From the NCBI GenBank assembly GCA_012861695.1, contig JAAOOA010000116.1, forward strand, positions 25,263,470 to 25,327,469: a stretch of 64,000 nt of DNA. Reading direction: 5' to 3'. Below, piece by piece: positions 27,215 through 39,420 of this stretch; within the stretch, counting starts at the first letter, position 1; every line of letters starts with the position of its first letter. The position numbers and the translations under genes are program-made. The notes under the pieces were generated by a model, which did no database searches, was not told the origin of the DNA, and saw only the letters and a program-made list of their open reading frames with translations. The stretch is from Trematomus loennbergii. Lineage: Eukaryota; Chordata; Actinopteri; Perciformes; Nototheniidae.

Positions 27215-27765
27215 ACGCGTCCTAAAACCCGGAAGTAAGCTGCGCATGGGTTCCCTCCAAACCCCCAGGAAGTGCGCCGGACTCTGAGGAAATAATTAGT
27301 TGTGTCCAAACGGCGGTACTGCAAGTCCGTGATGTCCCTGGGCCCGGAAATACATTTTCCCATTGACTTACATTGGGAAAGACACGTCTGTAAATCGTTG
27401 GATAATTTTTTTTTAACCAAATAAACTACCCAGTATGAACATTTGTATAGCCCTTATTAAAAACATTCGGTCCTCAAGTTGTAAAATGTGCTAATAACGT
27501 TATTCTGAGAGTTATTTTCCTCTGCATTATGAACGCCCCCCGGAGCTCGGGGGGCGGGGCTTAAGGGGCAACTCAACTGTGCATGCTCTATGAGCGCACA
27601 TATGGGTACTTCTGCTCTGACAGCCAGGCATGACGGGTAATCTGTGACGTTTCGCTCTCTCAAAAGTTGGGCCATGTTGTCCTCATGCGCCAATGAGCAG
27701 CTCTCATAGGAAAGAACGAGTCCCGCCTCCCACGCTGTATCCAGTTCTTATTATACATCCATGGT
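27215..27765. repeat. Interspersed repeat within hAT (also at 63345-63760)
   Basis: Shared phrases with the copy at 63345-63760 include GGCGGGGCTTAAG, TGTGCAT, ATGGGTACTT, ACGCTGTATCCAGTTCT and ATACATCCATGG in the same order. The right copy is split by a SINE. Exact ends and class are unresolved. Confidence 0.55.
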
Positions 27766-27967
27766 TCCCTCAACAAAAAAGCAATGGGATTTCTCCATAG
27801 GATTTTGGAAAATAGCTCGAAATAAGGTCTGTGGAAAACGAACCTGTGAGCACGTTTTGTTCAGCCGGATAATATCCACATGTCTACCCTACTTCTATAA
27901 TTTTCAAATCATAAATCTAATCGATAGATTTATGATCGATAGATTTATGATTAGCATAAGTTCGTTC

Positions 27968-28126
27968 ATGATGGCTCATGTCAGTGATAGTGATGACATC
28001 GTTGCGAAATTATTAACCGAGTCATTTTCAAGATTGAGTTACAATGATAAATTGGAGTGGCAAAGGATCAGCTGCATCAAGTGCTTCATCCTAAAGGACA
28101 GGAGGATGGACTTTGTGTTTAAGTGA
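27968..28126 (+). pseudogene. hAT transposase remnant (N-terminal fragment)
   Basis: The reading frame starting at the double Met encodes MMAHVSDSDDIVAKLLTESF followed by a short SRLSYNDKLEWQR stretch, then an unrelated tail to a stop at 28126. The pattern of an acidic start, LL..SF.RL....KLE.QR resembles the beginning of the ZMYM1-like/TTF-zinc-finger hAT transposases that are abundant in fish (family memory, not a search). A full protein of this family is several hundred residues with a zinc finger, an RNase H-like DDE catalytic core and a C-terminal dimerisation region; none of these is present here. The frame is open upstream to 27761, but that part shows no family resemblance and I take 27968 as the original start. 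The position inside a hAT element with 8-bp duplications supports the call. The C-terminal piece may come from the far end of the gene joined by an internal deletion. It is almost certainly non-functional. Confidence 0.5.
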
Positions 28127-28509
28127 TATGATCATCAAAGGTAGGCCTAAGTCATTTTCAATGTGGGCCGCCGTGCCGACTTCATTCATTTGTAATTGTT
28201 ACTTGGCTGTGGGTGCCCTGTCATGATAGGTGTTTATATAAATGGTGTTGTTCTGTGTGGTAGAGGGTCGCTGTCACTGATGCGTTTTGCACCCCGGGCC
28301 GTTGTTTTGATATTCCGCTGAAGTATACGCTGTGACGTAATAACTCTTCTTTTTATTTTTTCGAGGGGAAGGGGGGGGTCAGAGGGCCTAGGTATAAAAG
28401 TCACGGCTCGACACTGCCACTGAGATCCACCCAATTGAGACCTGTATTTATTTGTCAAAACATGTAGCCAGTAGCGAAAGACACTCAATGCTATTTTAAA
28501 GGGTAAGGT

Positions 28510-28900
28510 GCAATCCTAACATATTTTCCAACTGAGGCAGAGATTTATAGTCCCGCAAACGCGACTTTGTAGAGTTGTATCTGGGCTCCCTCCATTGTGA
28601 GCCAGAAGCAGAGCGTAGTGAAGGGGCTTGGGACCATGTCCTGGATGTAAAGAAAGCCGGAGCTGCTCACAGCTGGAAAGGCAAGTACCAGTGTACTCAA
28701 TGAGATGCAAGCAGCTAATGCTTAGATTGTAAAAAAAAGTGTAACACCAGCCTGGCTGCTGCATTCTGGATGAGCTGCAGTGGTTGGTTGGTTCCCATTG
28801 GCCAGAGCCTGGACCAGAACCTACTCAGGTCTTTGTTAATTAACGGGACTCCTGATGACGTGGAGAATGAATCTGCAGGAACAGGTAGTCAAGAAATGTT
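28510..28900. repeat. Degenerate retroposon-like repeat
   Basis: Contains phrases I associate with a common fish interspersed repeat: GGCAAGTACCAGTGT, GGCTGCTGCATTCTGGATGA followed by GCTGCAG, and CTCCTGATG. It is diverged with internal deletions, no ends are visible and no frame is intact. Family uncertain. Confidence 0.4.
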
Positions 28901-29039
28901 GGCAGCAAATGGGACACTAAAGAGTTCTCCCTGGTGATATAAAGCTCACCGATCGCTCAGCCTTGTCCACACACTCAACCCAATGCAGCCTTCAGCGTTC
29001 TGTAAGGGCCTGAGTCCACATAGCACCTTTTCTCAGTGC

Positions 29040-29290
29040 CAGTGTCTTTTTTCAATTGATTCCCATGAGAACAGAGTGCATGCCCTCACATGCAGCCGCC
29101 TCGAGAAAACTGCGCGCAGCATCTTTGTTCCTAGCACCCCACCGTTTTTGTGCAGTGTTCCGAGCGCCTTAAGTTGTAAATGTTTCAACTCTACAGCAAA
29201 GAGCCGGGGACGTCAAGTATAAATTGTGGGAGAAGCTTGTTTCTGACCATGTATATCAGACGAAAACTATTAAAACAAAGACCAAAAAGT
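29040..29290. repeat. Interspersed repeat, copy 2 (pair with 11620-11840)
   Basis: Shares an ordered series of words with 11620-11840. The preceding sequence (GGGCCTGAGTCCACATAGCA near 29007) resembles the end of a DNA transposon, but no matching opposite end was found. Confidence 0.55.
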
Positions 29291-30744
29291 ATTTTTTTGT
29301 AGCAGAGCAGCCGGGCGGACCCTGGATGGTGGCTGTTGCTGAGTGTGTGACTTTATCTTTGGATGCAGAGAGTTTTCTGCCAGAAAAAGACACTCAGGAC
29401 ACGGACCCTTGTCATGGTGGTCTGAGCACCCAGGAACAGTTGCTTGTGCAGCAATATGAATACAATCCCTCACTGGCTCCTCGATCACTATCAGTTGTGT
29501 ATGAAAGCAAGCTGGTTCTGTTCATACTCGTGTACACAGACCTATTAAACTCCTCACTGGGGTTAAATGCTGTTACGGTCAGTTACTGAGTGTTGATTGA
29601 AGTTTAGTGAATAATCATGTGTGAAAGCCATCAGTTATACAGGTATGTGCCCTGGTTACATCAACATATATGTTGCCCCAAAGCTCCTAAATGTGTGGGT
29701 GTTGCTGCGGTGCATTACACTTTGGATCATGAATTATTCCCCACAAGGCCATTAACAGGCAATGAGCGCAGGTATTGATAGCCTAATGCAGCAGTGAATG
29801 ATATCTTGTGTGCATGTAGTAGCATTAGTAGTGGGGATTAACACTAGCTGCTGTGATGCAGCTTTTCAATAACGGCTTATAACGTCTGCTGTCCTTTGGT
29901 CTTAGAGCATTTAGCTGTCTCACATCAGCTGACAGTTGAGAAGAGCTAACTTTTGTATAAACTGGAGAGCCAACAAGAAATTGTCTATTTCACATCACAG
30001 AAATACTTCACCAGCAGCAGGCCTTTTGATTATTCAATCTTCTGTGTTAGCATCTGGATTTTGTCGCAAAAAGTCAACATAGAGAAGGAAAAACTCAGCT
30101 TTGGCCTGTGTTTCTTCTCAGCTTTCAAATGTAACCGTGTCAGAACAAAAGCAGCTGCAAAAAGAACAAACTACTTCTTCAGCTAAATCCTCTGCTACTG
30201 CCTCCCTGATGACCGTTTTCAAACATGGAGGAGAACTTTTCAAATAAGTTATTTGCAAGTCTGTTTGACCACTGTCTTTAAAATAATGGTATGATGATCC
30301 AGAATTGCTGAAGCCCGGCCAATACCAGGGTTTAAAATCTGGGTAGCCAAGCCTCAGCTTTTTCTTAGCCCAGTCTAGTTTTTAACATGTATCAAATGTT
30401 GGTGTGACAGTTCCATGAAGAAGCCTGAGATAACTTACAAATACAAATTGCTAAAGAGAGGAATAAAGAGGAAGAAGAGGACTTGTAATGAAAATAAAGT
30501 GAGGACATTGAAGGTGTTTCGGTCGCCATTCTCAGACAGAACAGATACGCTTGCATTTTAATTAATCCAGCTGTGTACACAGGCTGTGGAGCGGCTCGTG
30601 TTCCTCTCACCCTACACTCGTGTGAATGCAAACTAAAGCATATTTCTAAGCTTGAAACCTCCACAGTGACTGTGCATTGGACCCTGAGTGCTGCACACAG
30701 TGAGTGAACTACACTGAAAGCTGTTCCTGAACACATCCTGCAGA
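29291..30744. other. Single-copy non-coding sequence
   Basis: No repeat or RNA gene recognised. The plus-strand frame running to 29589 (121 codons from 29224) starts in a repeat and has no family resemblance; the minus-strand frame 30392-30793 likewise. Confidence 0.45.
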
Positions 30745-31435
30745 CAGGCTTGGGAAGTAACAGATGTAACAGGATTACATAATCAGGATACAAAAAAAGG
30801 TAACTGTATTCCCTTAGAGTTACATAAAGAATATGTAATCAGATTACTGCTACATTAAAAAAATGAGGGATTACTATTAGGTTTACAGTGTTAGTAAAAA
30901 TCTAAAAAGAGCATACAGTGTTTGTTGTAAAGGACCTGATGTTATCTCTTCTCTTAGAGCTGTACTGTTCTGTAGGATAATACTTTAAGTGTGAATCTAT
31001 ACGCCTACTGCCTGAATCTGCTTTATGGTTTTCACTTTCTTTGCTTCATTTGTTCTGTTTTAAGGTGAACCTGTATGTTCATAGAATAGTGTGTGTGAGC
31101 TTAACTGTGTGTATTCAACTAAAACTTTTCTGTCAGCTCAGATTTTATTTCTGCTTTTTTAAACTGTAGTATGTGCTCATGTGTTTCAGTTTGGTGTATA
31201 GCTGCTGCCTGAATTGCTTCATGAAAGGCAGCTTTTCTATAAATGAAATCATATGGTCTAAGGTTCTAAGGTCACAGTGTGCTGTTGTCTTACATAATAC
31301 ACTTAAGTAAAAAAACATCTAATTGATATTTCTCTTCTCTATTAGCATTGCATTTGATATTGAGGTCATCCTAAAGTAATCAGGTTACATTACTTTTATA
31401 TTTTCAAGATCCGGTGACTGATTACATTTATTTGC
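30745..31435. mobile_element. DNA-transposon repeat (GGTAACTG/GTAATC family), copy 1
   Basis: Begins CAGGCTTGGGAAGTAACAGA, a type of end common in fish hAT-like miniature elements, with repeated AGGTTACAT and GTAATCAG words. The interior (AAATCTAAAAAGAGCATA, TTCTCTTAGAGCTGTACTGT and following) matches 38936-39420 closely. It carries no coding sequence. The right end near 31435 is degraded. Confidence 0.6.
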
Positions 31436-31546
31436 AGGTGGATTTGGTATCTGAGTATCTAGCTCCATGCTTCTATTCACATCTCTGCTATGTTTCCCAC
31501 ATTAGCGCTGCTCTGCTCTGTTATGATAACAGAGCTGAGCAGCCAG

Positions 31547-31654
31547 CCTCTTCCTCCCTCCAGCCTCTTCCTCCCCACCAGCCTCTTCCTCCCCACCAGC
31601 CTCTTCCTCCCCACCAGCCTCTTCCTCCCCACCAGCCTCTTCCTCCCCTCCAGC
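31547..31654. repeat. 18-bp minisatellite, six units
   Basis: Six tandem copies of CCTCTTCCTCCCCACCAG with changes in the first and last units. The period is divisible by three, so open frames of Pro-Leu-Pro type (plus) and Gly-Glu-type (minus) result; they are not genes. An adjoining 19-bp palindrome, CTCTGTTATGATAACAGAG, lies at 31517-31535. Confidence 0.95.
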
Positions 31655-32039
31655 CTTTCGTGACGGGAACCTTTGTGCCATTGTCTCCCTCTCTCTGTCC
31701 GTTACTCTCCATGGAGGCTTGTTTGTGTGTTTGATCACTCTTTCTCCTTAATTCCCCGCAGTTTGACTTTATTTACTTTGGCCTTCATAAGGGACAAGTG
31801 CTCCTTTGAATGTCAGGAGTAATGTAGAGGGCGGAGAACAATAAAGGTTGTTTGGTGACGGACTATGTGTGTGTTAGCAGGGTGTTTCCCCTTGTCATAC
31901 CAATACTGCATATTTTCACGAGTTCTTTGTCACGTTACACTATGTTGTTTGTTTGTTTTTTTGTATATATATATTTTTTTAATGTAAGTATTCCTATATT
32001 TTAAAGTTGTAATAGTGTTCTTAAAATCGGTTTTTACAA
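31655..32039. other. Non-coding spacer
   Basis: Pyrimidine-rich, then AT-rich; nothing recognised. Confidence 0.5.
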
Positions 32040-32165
32040 TTGATTTTATTTAGTGTTTCTTACAATTGATGTTCTTTGACTGTGCTTATGTGTTCGCCAC
32101 ATACACCAAGGCAAATTCCTCGTATGTGTAAACTTATTAGTAATAAACCTTATTCTGATTATAAA
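32040..32165 (+). mobile_element. LINE 3' tail fragment
   Basis: GGCAAATTCCTCGTATGTGT, then AATAAACCTTATTCTGATTA, is the 3' tail I associate with fish non-LTR retrotransposons ending in a short TTCTGA-type repeat. The copy is 5'-truncated, as most LINE insertions are. No coding part remains. Confidence 0.5.
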
Positions 32166-32664
32166 TGTAATGTGGTACTGATACCAGCAATATGTCCTGT
32201 AGTCATCTAGACATCGATAAAGACACATAAGGTCAACTCGAGGCCAGCAGAAATCTTACTGCCTCTTTAACTTGTTACGATGCATTTGTTAAAAATAGCA
32301 CAAAGCATGATGGAATCTTGAAGAGGATTAAGTCAGTGTTTTGGATGGACTCATCTTGTGTTCTGTGTGTCCTCTCATCCATGTGACACCTCTGTGTTTG
32401 TGTTTACAGCAGAGTCTAATCAGCTCAGTCTCTCCCCTCCCTCCCTCCTCTCCAGCTAAAGGTGAGAGCGTCACATGATATTTGATAACGCACAGACCAG
32501 CTGCAACTCACAGAGAGAGCTCCTTGAGTAAAACAAAGAAACTGTAAATAGAACTCTATTATCTCAAAATACACCCTACACCCCTAAATACATCACTATC
32601 ACTCTGGTGTGGAAGCTTGCATATCTTTAAAATGGTTCAATGTTAAATGATGTTATATTAGTTC

Positions 32665-32800
32665 CAGGCTTTGGGAGTAATGGATTACATGTAACGGGAT
32701 TACGAATCAGAACACAAAAAAAGGTAACTGTTTTCCATTACAATTACATTTAAAAAAAGACTCGGAATCGGATCAGATTATTATAACATTCTTAAAACTG
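32665..32800. mobile_element. DNA-transposon repeat (GGTAACTG family), end fragment
   Basis: CAGGCTTTGGGAGTAATGGA and the following AAAAAAAGGTAACTG segment match the left end of 30745-31435. Only about 135 bp remain. Confidence 0.6.
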
Positions 32801-33674
32801 ATCATGTGATTGTGTTTATTTTGTAAATGTTGATTTATAACAAAGTATTGCCCAGCACCCCCCCGGCCCTGCCTCCAGCCGCTGCTCACCTCCCCCAGCT
32901 TGATGCATCTCTGAGGAACGTTCCACAGCTGCTATTCTCCACCTGTCCACCAGAGGCCCTCACACGATCCTGGTCACAGATAGCCATCGGGGGGTCTGTG
33001 GAACTATTGTCACCTTATAGCCACGTTCACAATATAGCACCACTGGTATAGTTAAGTCTTCAATGAGGAATTACTTTTCTAAAAATACCTACACACTTGA
33101 AACATCATCAAGTGTGTTCCCGGGTGTAAACAGAACTGTTGACTATCGATACCTGACTCTGCCATGCTACATACACCCGGGATGTGGAATAGCATGGTTG
33201 ATTTCATTCACCCGGCATTCAATAGCAGAGGACAGATTTATTTCAAGCGTTTTTTCCCCTCAGATCTTTTTGTTGGACTGCCTAAGGCTACATTAGTTTT
33301 CATGAGGTACATTTGTGGTAAAACCTTGCTAGGCACGTCATGTCGGTGTTTAGAAGCCATCCAAGTTAACAATTTAGCAGGTGACGTATACATTTTCTTC
33401 AAACGCAAAATGAAATAATAAAACTGAAATTACCATCCACAGAGAAGTTCACTTTCATGGCCTCGACCATTACTTAAAACGAGGTTTTGAAAACCACAAG
33501 TGTTTTGCTGATTTAATGAGCCCATATTATCCTGGGAAAATTCACTTTTTATTTTTCCCTGCTCGCCGGAATAATTCCCAACATATTGTAACCATTCTCC
33601 TGATCAGGATTCTTTATTAAAACCCGTTCTGGGTGCACCATCATCATGGATTGACTCACAGTATCACTCTAATC
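32801..33674. other. Non-coding sequence, nothing recognised
   Basis: The open frames 32827-33051 and 33063-33418 were examined and show no domain pattern. Confidence 0.45.
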
Positions 33675-34040
33675 CAGTGGTTCTCAAACTTTGTCTGTCA
33701 TTCCCCACTTTGAAGATTATTTTTTAAATGTTGAAGTGAAATGCATCAATCTGGTGCACTTTGAGAGCAACATGAATTGATGGATACAGCTCTCAACACT
33801 CAGATGAAAGGGAGCTGTATACTTTTCAATAATCCAAACATCTTTAGAATATGATCACAACCAATAACAAATCATGTCAACTTGATTATTCTTATCTTAT
33901 GTTACCTAGTTAGCATTCTTTCTTTTTTTTATGCATATTTTACTAATCACTCCCCTTTTAAACTGTTTTTCTTTTTTTGTACTGTCCTATAGTACACAGA
34001 ATGATTTCTTACTTTATTTTTTACAACTAGGCTATATTAA
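33675..34040 (+). mobile_element. hAT relic related to 22854-24604
   Basis: Starts CAGTGGTTCTCAAACTTTGT and shares ATGCATCAATCTGGTGCACT, CTCTCAACAC and ACTGTCCTATAGTA-type phrases with the nested hAT at 22854-24604. Its right part is interrupted at 34041 by a TAA-flanked element, so its 3' end is not identified. Confidence 0.7.
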
Positions 34041-34776
34041 GGCGCTGTTTACACGAGTAATCTGCATAGTTTCGCGTGCGTATAGCCCTATTATTTACAC
34101 GAGGCCGATAGAAACTGACCCCACAAACAATAACGGGTCCCAAGGTGGATAGATTTGCAAACGAAACGCTCTGGGGGGTCAACCGAGTCCGTGTAATCAC
34201 CTCTATACGAATATTTCCTGAAAAAATAACGATAGCCCCGCCTTCCCCACCTCTCCTGCTCACTGCTGTAGCAACTATCAAAAATAGCTGTGTTAATTAA
34301 ACGCACAAGGGGTTCTTGAATGAAATAATATTATAAAAGGCAAACCAGAATTGTTAACGCCAATATACTCCTTAAACAAAATAAACAGAGTCAGATTTCA
34401 TGCATTGATCCATTATATTGACAAAGGAGGATCTCACCCGGTGTTTGTAGAGAATATCTCTCTTTCTGAGCGCGTCCTCTCCACGGAGACGTGCTTCTTG
34501 GTCGGGATGCAATATCCACAGATTCGGTTTCTTTCAGTTTCAGTTTCAGTTTCGGGGCTTAAACAGAAGGGGGCTGCTCGGTTGCTCTTCTTCGCGGCTT
34601 TTGGTGTATTTTGGCGGAAGTTACAGCGCCACTTACAGTCCCAGCATATGTACTACAGCGTTTCCAGCGGCCTCGTTTGAACAGACACGTTAAATGAAAC
34701 AAATGCATGTGAACGGAAGACTTTTTTGAATACGCATACTGTGCATAAACGCAAACGGTCCCGTGTGAGCGGGGCC
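34041..34776 (-). mobile_element. PIF/Harbinger-like element with TAA target, copy 1
   Basis: Flanked by TAA at 34038-34040 and 34777-34779. Ends GGCGCTGTTTACACGAG and, in reverse complement, GGCCCCGCTCACACGGG are imperfect inverted repeats. Its left half matches in reverse the right half of 59736-60749 (CCGCCT/AGGCGGGGCTAT, GGATAGATTTGC/GATCTATCC and following). A TTTCAG triplet-of-repeats lies at 34530-34550. No transposase is present. Confidence 0.7.
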
Positions 34777-35890
<1,114 letters not shown>

Positions 35891-35931
35891 CCTTTAAAGC
35901 TTACTATTGGTTTAAAAAAGAAATGGTGTTC
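35891..35931 (+). repeat. Target duplication, left copy (41 bp)
   Basis: Identical to 36407-36447 except for one A/T difference. It is longer than the 7-20 bp usual for LINE insertions. Confidence 0.85.
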
Positions 35932-36406
35932 CAATCCAATCCAATCCATTTTATTTCTATAGCACATTTAAAAACAACAGAGTTGAACAAAGTGCTGTAC
36001 ATCAACAACTATATAAAAAACATAGCATAAATACATGAAAAACAGACAGGAGGACATGAAACAAATGTAAAACACGAGACACTGAAACGAGATCAGAAGC
36101 CACAGACTGAGAAACTCTCCTCCATGACGTAAAAACAATACAAAACACTAGTAAGATAAAAACCCCAAATTAAAAGCACAAGTGTCACCTGGCAAAAGGG
36201 AAAAGAAGTGGGTTTTTAAACGAGATTTAAAAAACAGGCAGAGTTGGAGCAAGTCTAACCTGGAGGGGCAATTTGTTCCATAACTTTGGAGCTGCAACAG
36301 CAAAGGCTCTGTCTCCTCGCTGCTTTAACCTCGATTTAAGGACGACCAGAAGGAGTCTGTCAGCAGACCTCAGTGACCGTGTGGGTGTGTATGTATGTAT
36401 ACATTT
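35932..36406 (-). mobile_element. Retroposed sequence between 41-bp direct repeats
   Basis: The inserted 475 bp lies between two 41-bp direct repeats, 35891-35931 and 36407-36447, that differ at one base. On the minus strand it ends in GTGCTATAGAAATAAAATGG and a short (ATTGG)n, the kind of tail seen on fish non-LTR retroposons, so it was inserted in minus orientation and is 5'-truncated. The upstream part (AGCAGCGAGGAGACAGAGCC on the minus strand) matches a common fish repeat I know but cannot name. No reverse transcriptase sequence is left. Confidence 0.65.
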
Positions 36407-36447
36407 CCTTTAAAGCTTACTATTGGTTTAAAAAAGTAATGGTGTTC
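36407..36447 (+). repeat. Target duplication, right copy (41 bp)
   Basis: Right partner of 35891-35931, immediately after a short GTATGTAT stretch that ends the insertion. Confidence 0.85.
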
Positions 36448-36469
36448 ATGGTTAAAAGAATGTTGGAAG

Positions 36470-37680
36470 GAACGAGGGTTCTCTACGGAGACCGACAGGT
36501 GAAAACGTGCTACAAAGGTGCAAGTAGAAACACACTGCAGTATAAAAAATATGCAATTATAAAAATACAAATGTGCCAAAAGATATGCAAATGAAGAAAC
36601 ATCTTCACGAACTTGACGAAACATGCACATTTTTTTAACTAAGAACTTTGCAAATTTAAATTGTGCAAGCAGCTCAAAACACAAAGGAAACCAGGGTAAA
36701 CTAAAAAGTGATGCAACCAGCTGGACTGGAGCGCTTGTTGAAGTCCGGGGATTATAAAGTTGACCAACTGTCACTGTTGGCAGAGTTAGTCTGTTTCATA
36801 ATTGTTCTAGTTTTTTCAGTATATTTGAAAATGACTAAGTTAGCTACGTTAGCTAGCTAGCTTAAAGCAGATCTGCGATAATATCAGGAGTCATGCGATC
36901 ACATTGTTCAAATAAGCAAATACATTTTTTAGGTAGGTTTCAAACAACAGTGACAGTTGGCCAACTTAAAAATCCCCGGATGTCACCAAGCGCTCCGGTC
37001 CCAGCTGTGTGCATCACTTTTTAGTGTTTCAGTTTCAGTTTTTTGCAGCGTTTCGTTTGTGCAGTGTTTCGTTTGTGCAGCGTTTCGTTTATGCAGCGCT
37101 TTAAAGGTGGGGTAGGTAATTTTGGAGAAACCAGCTCGAGTGCGCTAGAATTTGAAAATACACAACCGGAACAAATCTGCCACTTCCTTACAGAGCCCTC
37201 CTCCAACACACACGAACGCGCACATGACCAATGAGGGCACGAGATAAGTTTGTGCACAGATGGAAGGCTGACAGGCAGGTAGGCCATCCAGTTATTTTAG
37301 CCGGGCCGGCTAAAATGATTGGTCGTGCTTTTTACAGTACTACGGCTTCCACAGATGACATTTTTTTATGGATTTTTGTCAAAGCACTTCAGATATTCAT
37401 TGCTATCGGGATGTTAAGAGCATTCCATGGAATATAACACAAAGTGTATCTCGAGCCGGTTTCTCAAACTTACCTACCCCACCTTTAAGTTAACGCTGTA
37501 TTCTTAAAGCTGCGCATGTTTTGTCAGATTGGTGTAGATGTTTCTTCTTTTGCATTTGTTTTGGCACATTTGTGTTTTTATATTTGTTCGTTTCTGAAGC
37601 TGCAGTGCATTTCTCCAAATGGAAATGTTTTGGCGTTGTAGCGCGTTTGCACCTGTGGGCCACCGTAGTTCTCTCTCCTA
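36470..37680. mobile_element. Fold-back element with arms of over 300 bp
   Basis: The left arm (about 36470-36780) pairs in reverse complement with 36946-37680 once the TTAA element 37105-37484 is removed. Best-matching pieces: 36700-36780 with 36946-37025 (about 80 bp), the segment containing AAATGTGCCAAAAG and GAAGAAACATCT, and the outer end around CTACGG/CCGTAG. The central spacer is about 165 bp. Arms this long recall fold-back or long-TIR DNA transposons. It carries no coding sequence. A fragment of the same outer end is at 60866-60930. Confidence 0.7.
37105..37484 (+). mobile_element. TTAA miniature element (AGGTGGGGTAGGTAA), copy 1
   Basis: Flanked by TTAA at 37101-37104 and 37485-37488. 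Ends are AGGTGGGGTAGGTAA and the inverse TTACCTACCCCACCT. It contains CGAACGCGCACATGACCAAT and a GCCGGGCCGGC palindrome. At 380 bp it is non-coding. It sits in the right arm of the fold-back element and is younger than it. Full copy 3 lies at 62954-63323 in opposite orientation; a partial copy is at 50608-50766. Confidence 0.88.
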
Positions 37681-38935
37681 AGGGTCACACACTCTGTTGG
37701 ACCGCCTCCTTATGAAGTTGTTTGGCCCTGGAACTATGCCACACTACTTTCACCTTTTTCACACACCTGTTAGAAGTCCTTGCCAGGTAATAAAATTGAT
37801 CCTAAATCATTCATCCCACCTTTCCCCCTTTTGCCTTTCACTGCATATTTATTTGCCTTGTACAAATCCACAGCACCCCCTTCTCTCCACAAACCGACAT
37901 ACACACTCCCTATCCCCAGCAGGTGATGAACTCACACATCTGTTTTCTAATTTGGGATCTCCTTCAGGGGTTAATGGTCTGGCGATGCTGCTGATGGTCT
38001 GATAGCGTCCAACAATGCAAACTGACCTTTAAGAGGAAAAAAGCCTCTCACCATTAGCTTCAATTGATTTTTATTGATCCTCCATTGATTGTTATCAGGG
38101 GTTATAACAGCATGGGCACTAACCAGCCTGTGTTTTAGCTCAGCCAAGCCTGACTCTGTCTCTTAGGGAGCCAGTTAGTGCTAATGCTGCAGCCTGTCAT
38201 CACTGCAGGGGAGTCTGGAATGGACGCGTGTTTCTGCCTGCTGTAACACTACACTAAGACGGAGAAGGTCCAAAATCAAAGGAGAGGTTAGATGTGCTGT
38301 GATAGAGCTGATCCTGAGTGTTGTTAGTGCAGTTGTTGCTGACCTCAGATTCCTGAGAAAGAGAATATGATACAGAGATTATGCGATAGCGGTCGGCTGT
38401 GATTAGCTGAAGTGTCAGATCCTGTTACGCAGGGGAATCTGGCACGGAGGGAAGCGCAGAAAGAGATAAAATTGATTCTCTCAGGAAGTGAGATGAGGGA
38501 GCTGATAGAGGTTTTTGTCAGAAAACTGATTTGGCAAACAGGGCATCCTGGTGGCACGGCGGCCGGTGACCTTGATGTGTGTCTTGGCATATTTTCTTTT
38601 TGTTAACCCCATGTCTCCCATCTGCTCTCTGCTATCAAAGTATCCAGAAGGGTGGAAACACCATCAAAACCATAAGCAAACTGTAAAATATCACATTATT
38701 TACCTCAGTGGACTTATTGTACATCGGGTTATAACACTGGTAAAGTACAGTAAGCTATTCCAACATTCCTATTATTTAAAATACCCACTTTCTCATATCA
38801 AATTTCACTCTTAATCAAAGTGAAATGATACTAAACAAATAAAAACTCGAACCGTGCAGAATGCAAGAAAAGGTACACTTATCTTTTTTATTCAAGTGAA
38901 GCCACCAGCATGGAGTATAACATGACGTTATAAGG
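37681..38935. other. Single-copy sequence, possible conserved non-coding DNA
   Basis: No repeats found. The stretch about 37945-38260 is complex, with homeodomain-like words (CAATTGATT, TTAGTGCTAATG), and would be a good candidate for conservation testing. Confidence 0.3.
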
Positions 38936-39420
38936 GTAAGAAAAAAGGTAACTGTATTCCCTTACAGTTACATAAATAAGACGTGATCAGATTATTGCTA
39001 CATTTCTAGTAATGTAGGATTACTAGCAGGATTACTTGTACAAATCTAAAAAGAGCATATAGTGATTGATGTAAAAGAATCAGATGTTGTCTCTTCTCTT
39101 AGAGCTGTACTGTTCATAGGATAATACTTTAAGTGTGAATCTATACTTCTACTGCCTGAATCTGCTTTATGGTTTTCACTTTCTTTGCCTCATTTGTTCT
39201 GTTTTAATTCAGCAGGCTTAACTGTGTGTATTAAACTAAAACGGAGCATTTTCTGTCAGCTCAAATGTATTAAACTGTAACAACAAAACATCTTATCGAT
39301 ATTTATTTTCATTTGGACTTTATATTGAGGTTATCCAACAGTAACGGAAAGTATCAGGTTACGTTACTTTTATATTTTGATACTCAAATTAGGTTACTGA
39401 TAACATTTTTCTACAGGTAA
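38936..39420. mobile_element. DNA-transposon repeat (GGTAACTG family), copy 2
   Basis: Matches 30780-31430 over most of its length (AAGGTAACTGTATTCCCTTA, TCTTCTCTTAGAGCTGTACT, GGATAATACTTTAAGTGTGA and following), with several small deletions. The terminal bases are lost at the left. Confidence 0.65.

Larger units (their letters stand above)
26818..28416 (+). mobile_element. hAT element with transposase remnant
   Basis: Ends CAGTGGCGAGCCGTCA and TCACGGCTCGACACTG are inverted with 14 of 16 positions matching. They are flanked by 8-bp duplications CCAGTGAG (26810-26817) and CCACTGAG (28417-28424), one base different. A short transposase-like frame lies at 27968-28126. A second interspersed repeat (about 27215-27765) occupies the middle and recurs at the right end of the window. 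The element is about 1.6 kb, far short of a full hAT, so it is an internally deleted derivative. Confidence 0.8.
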
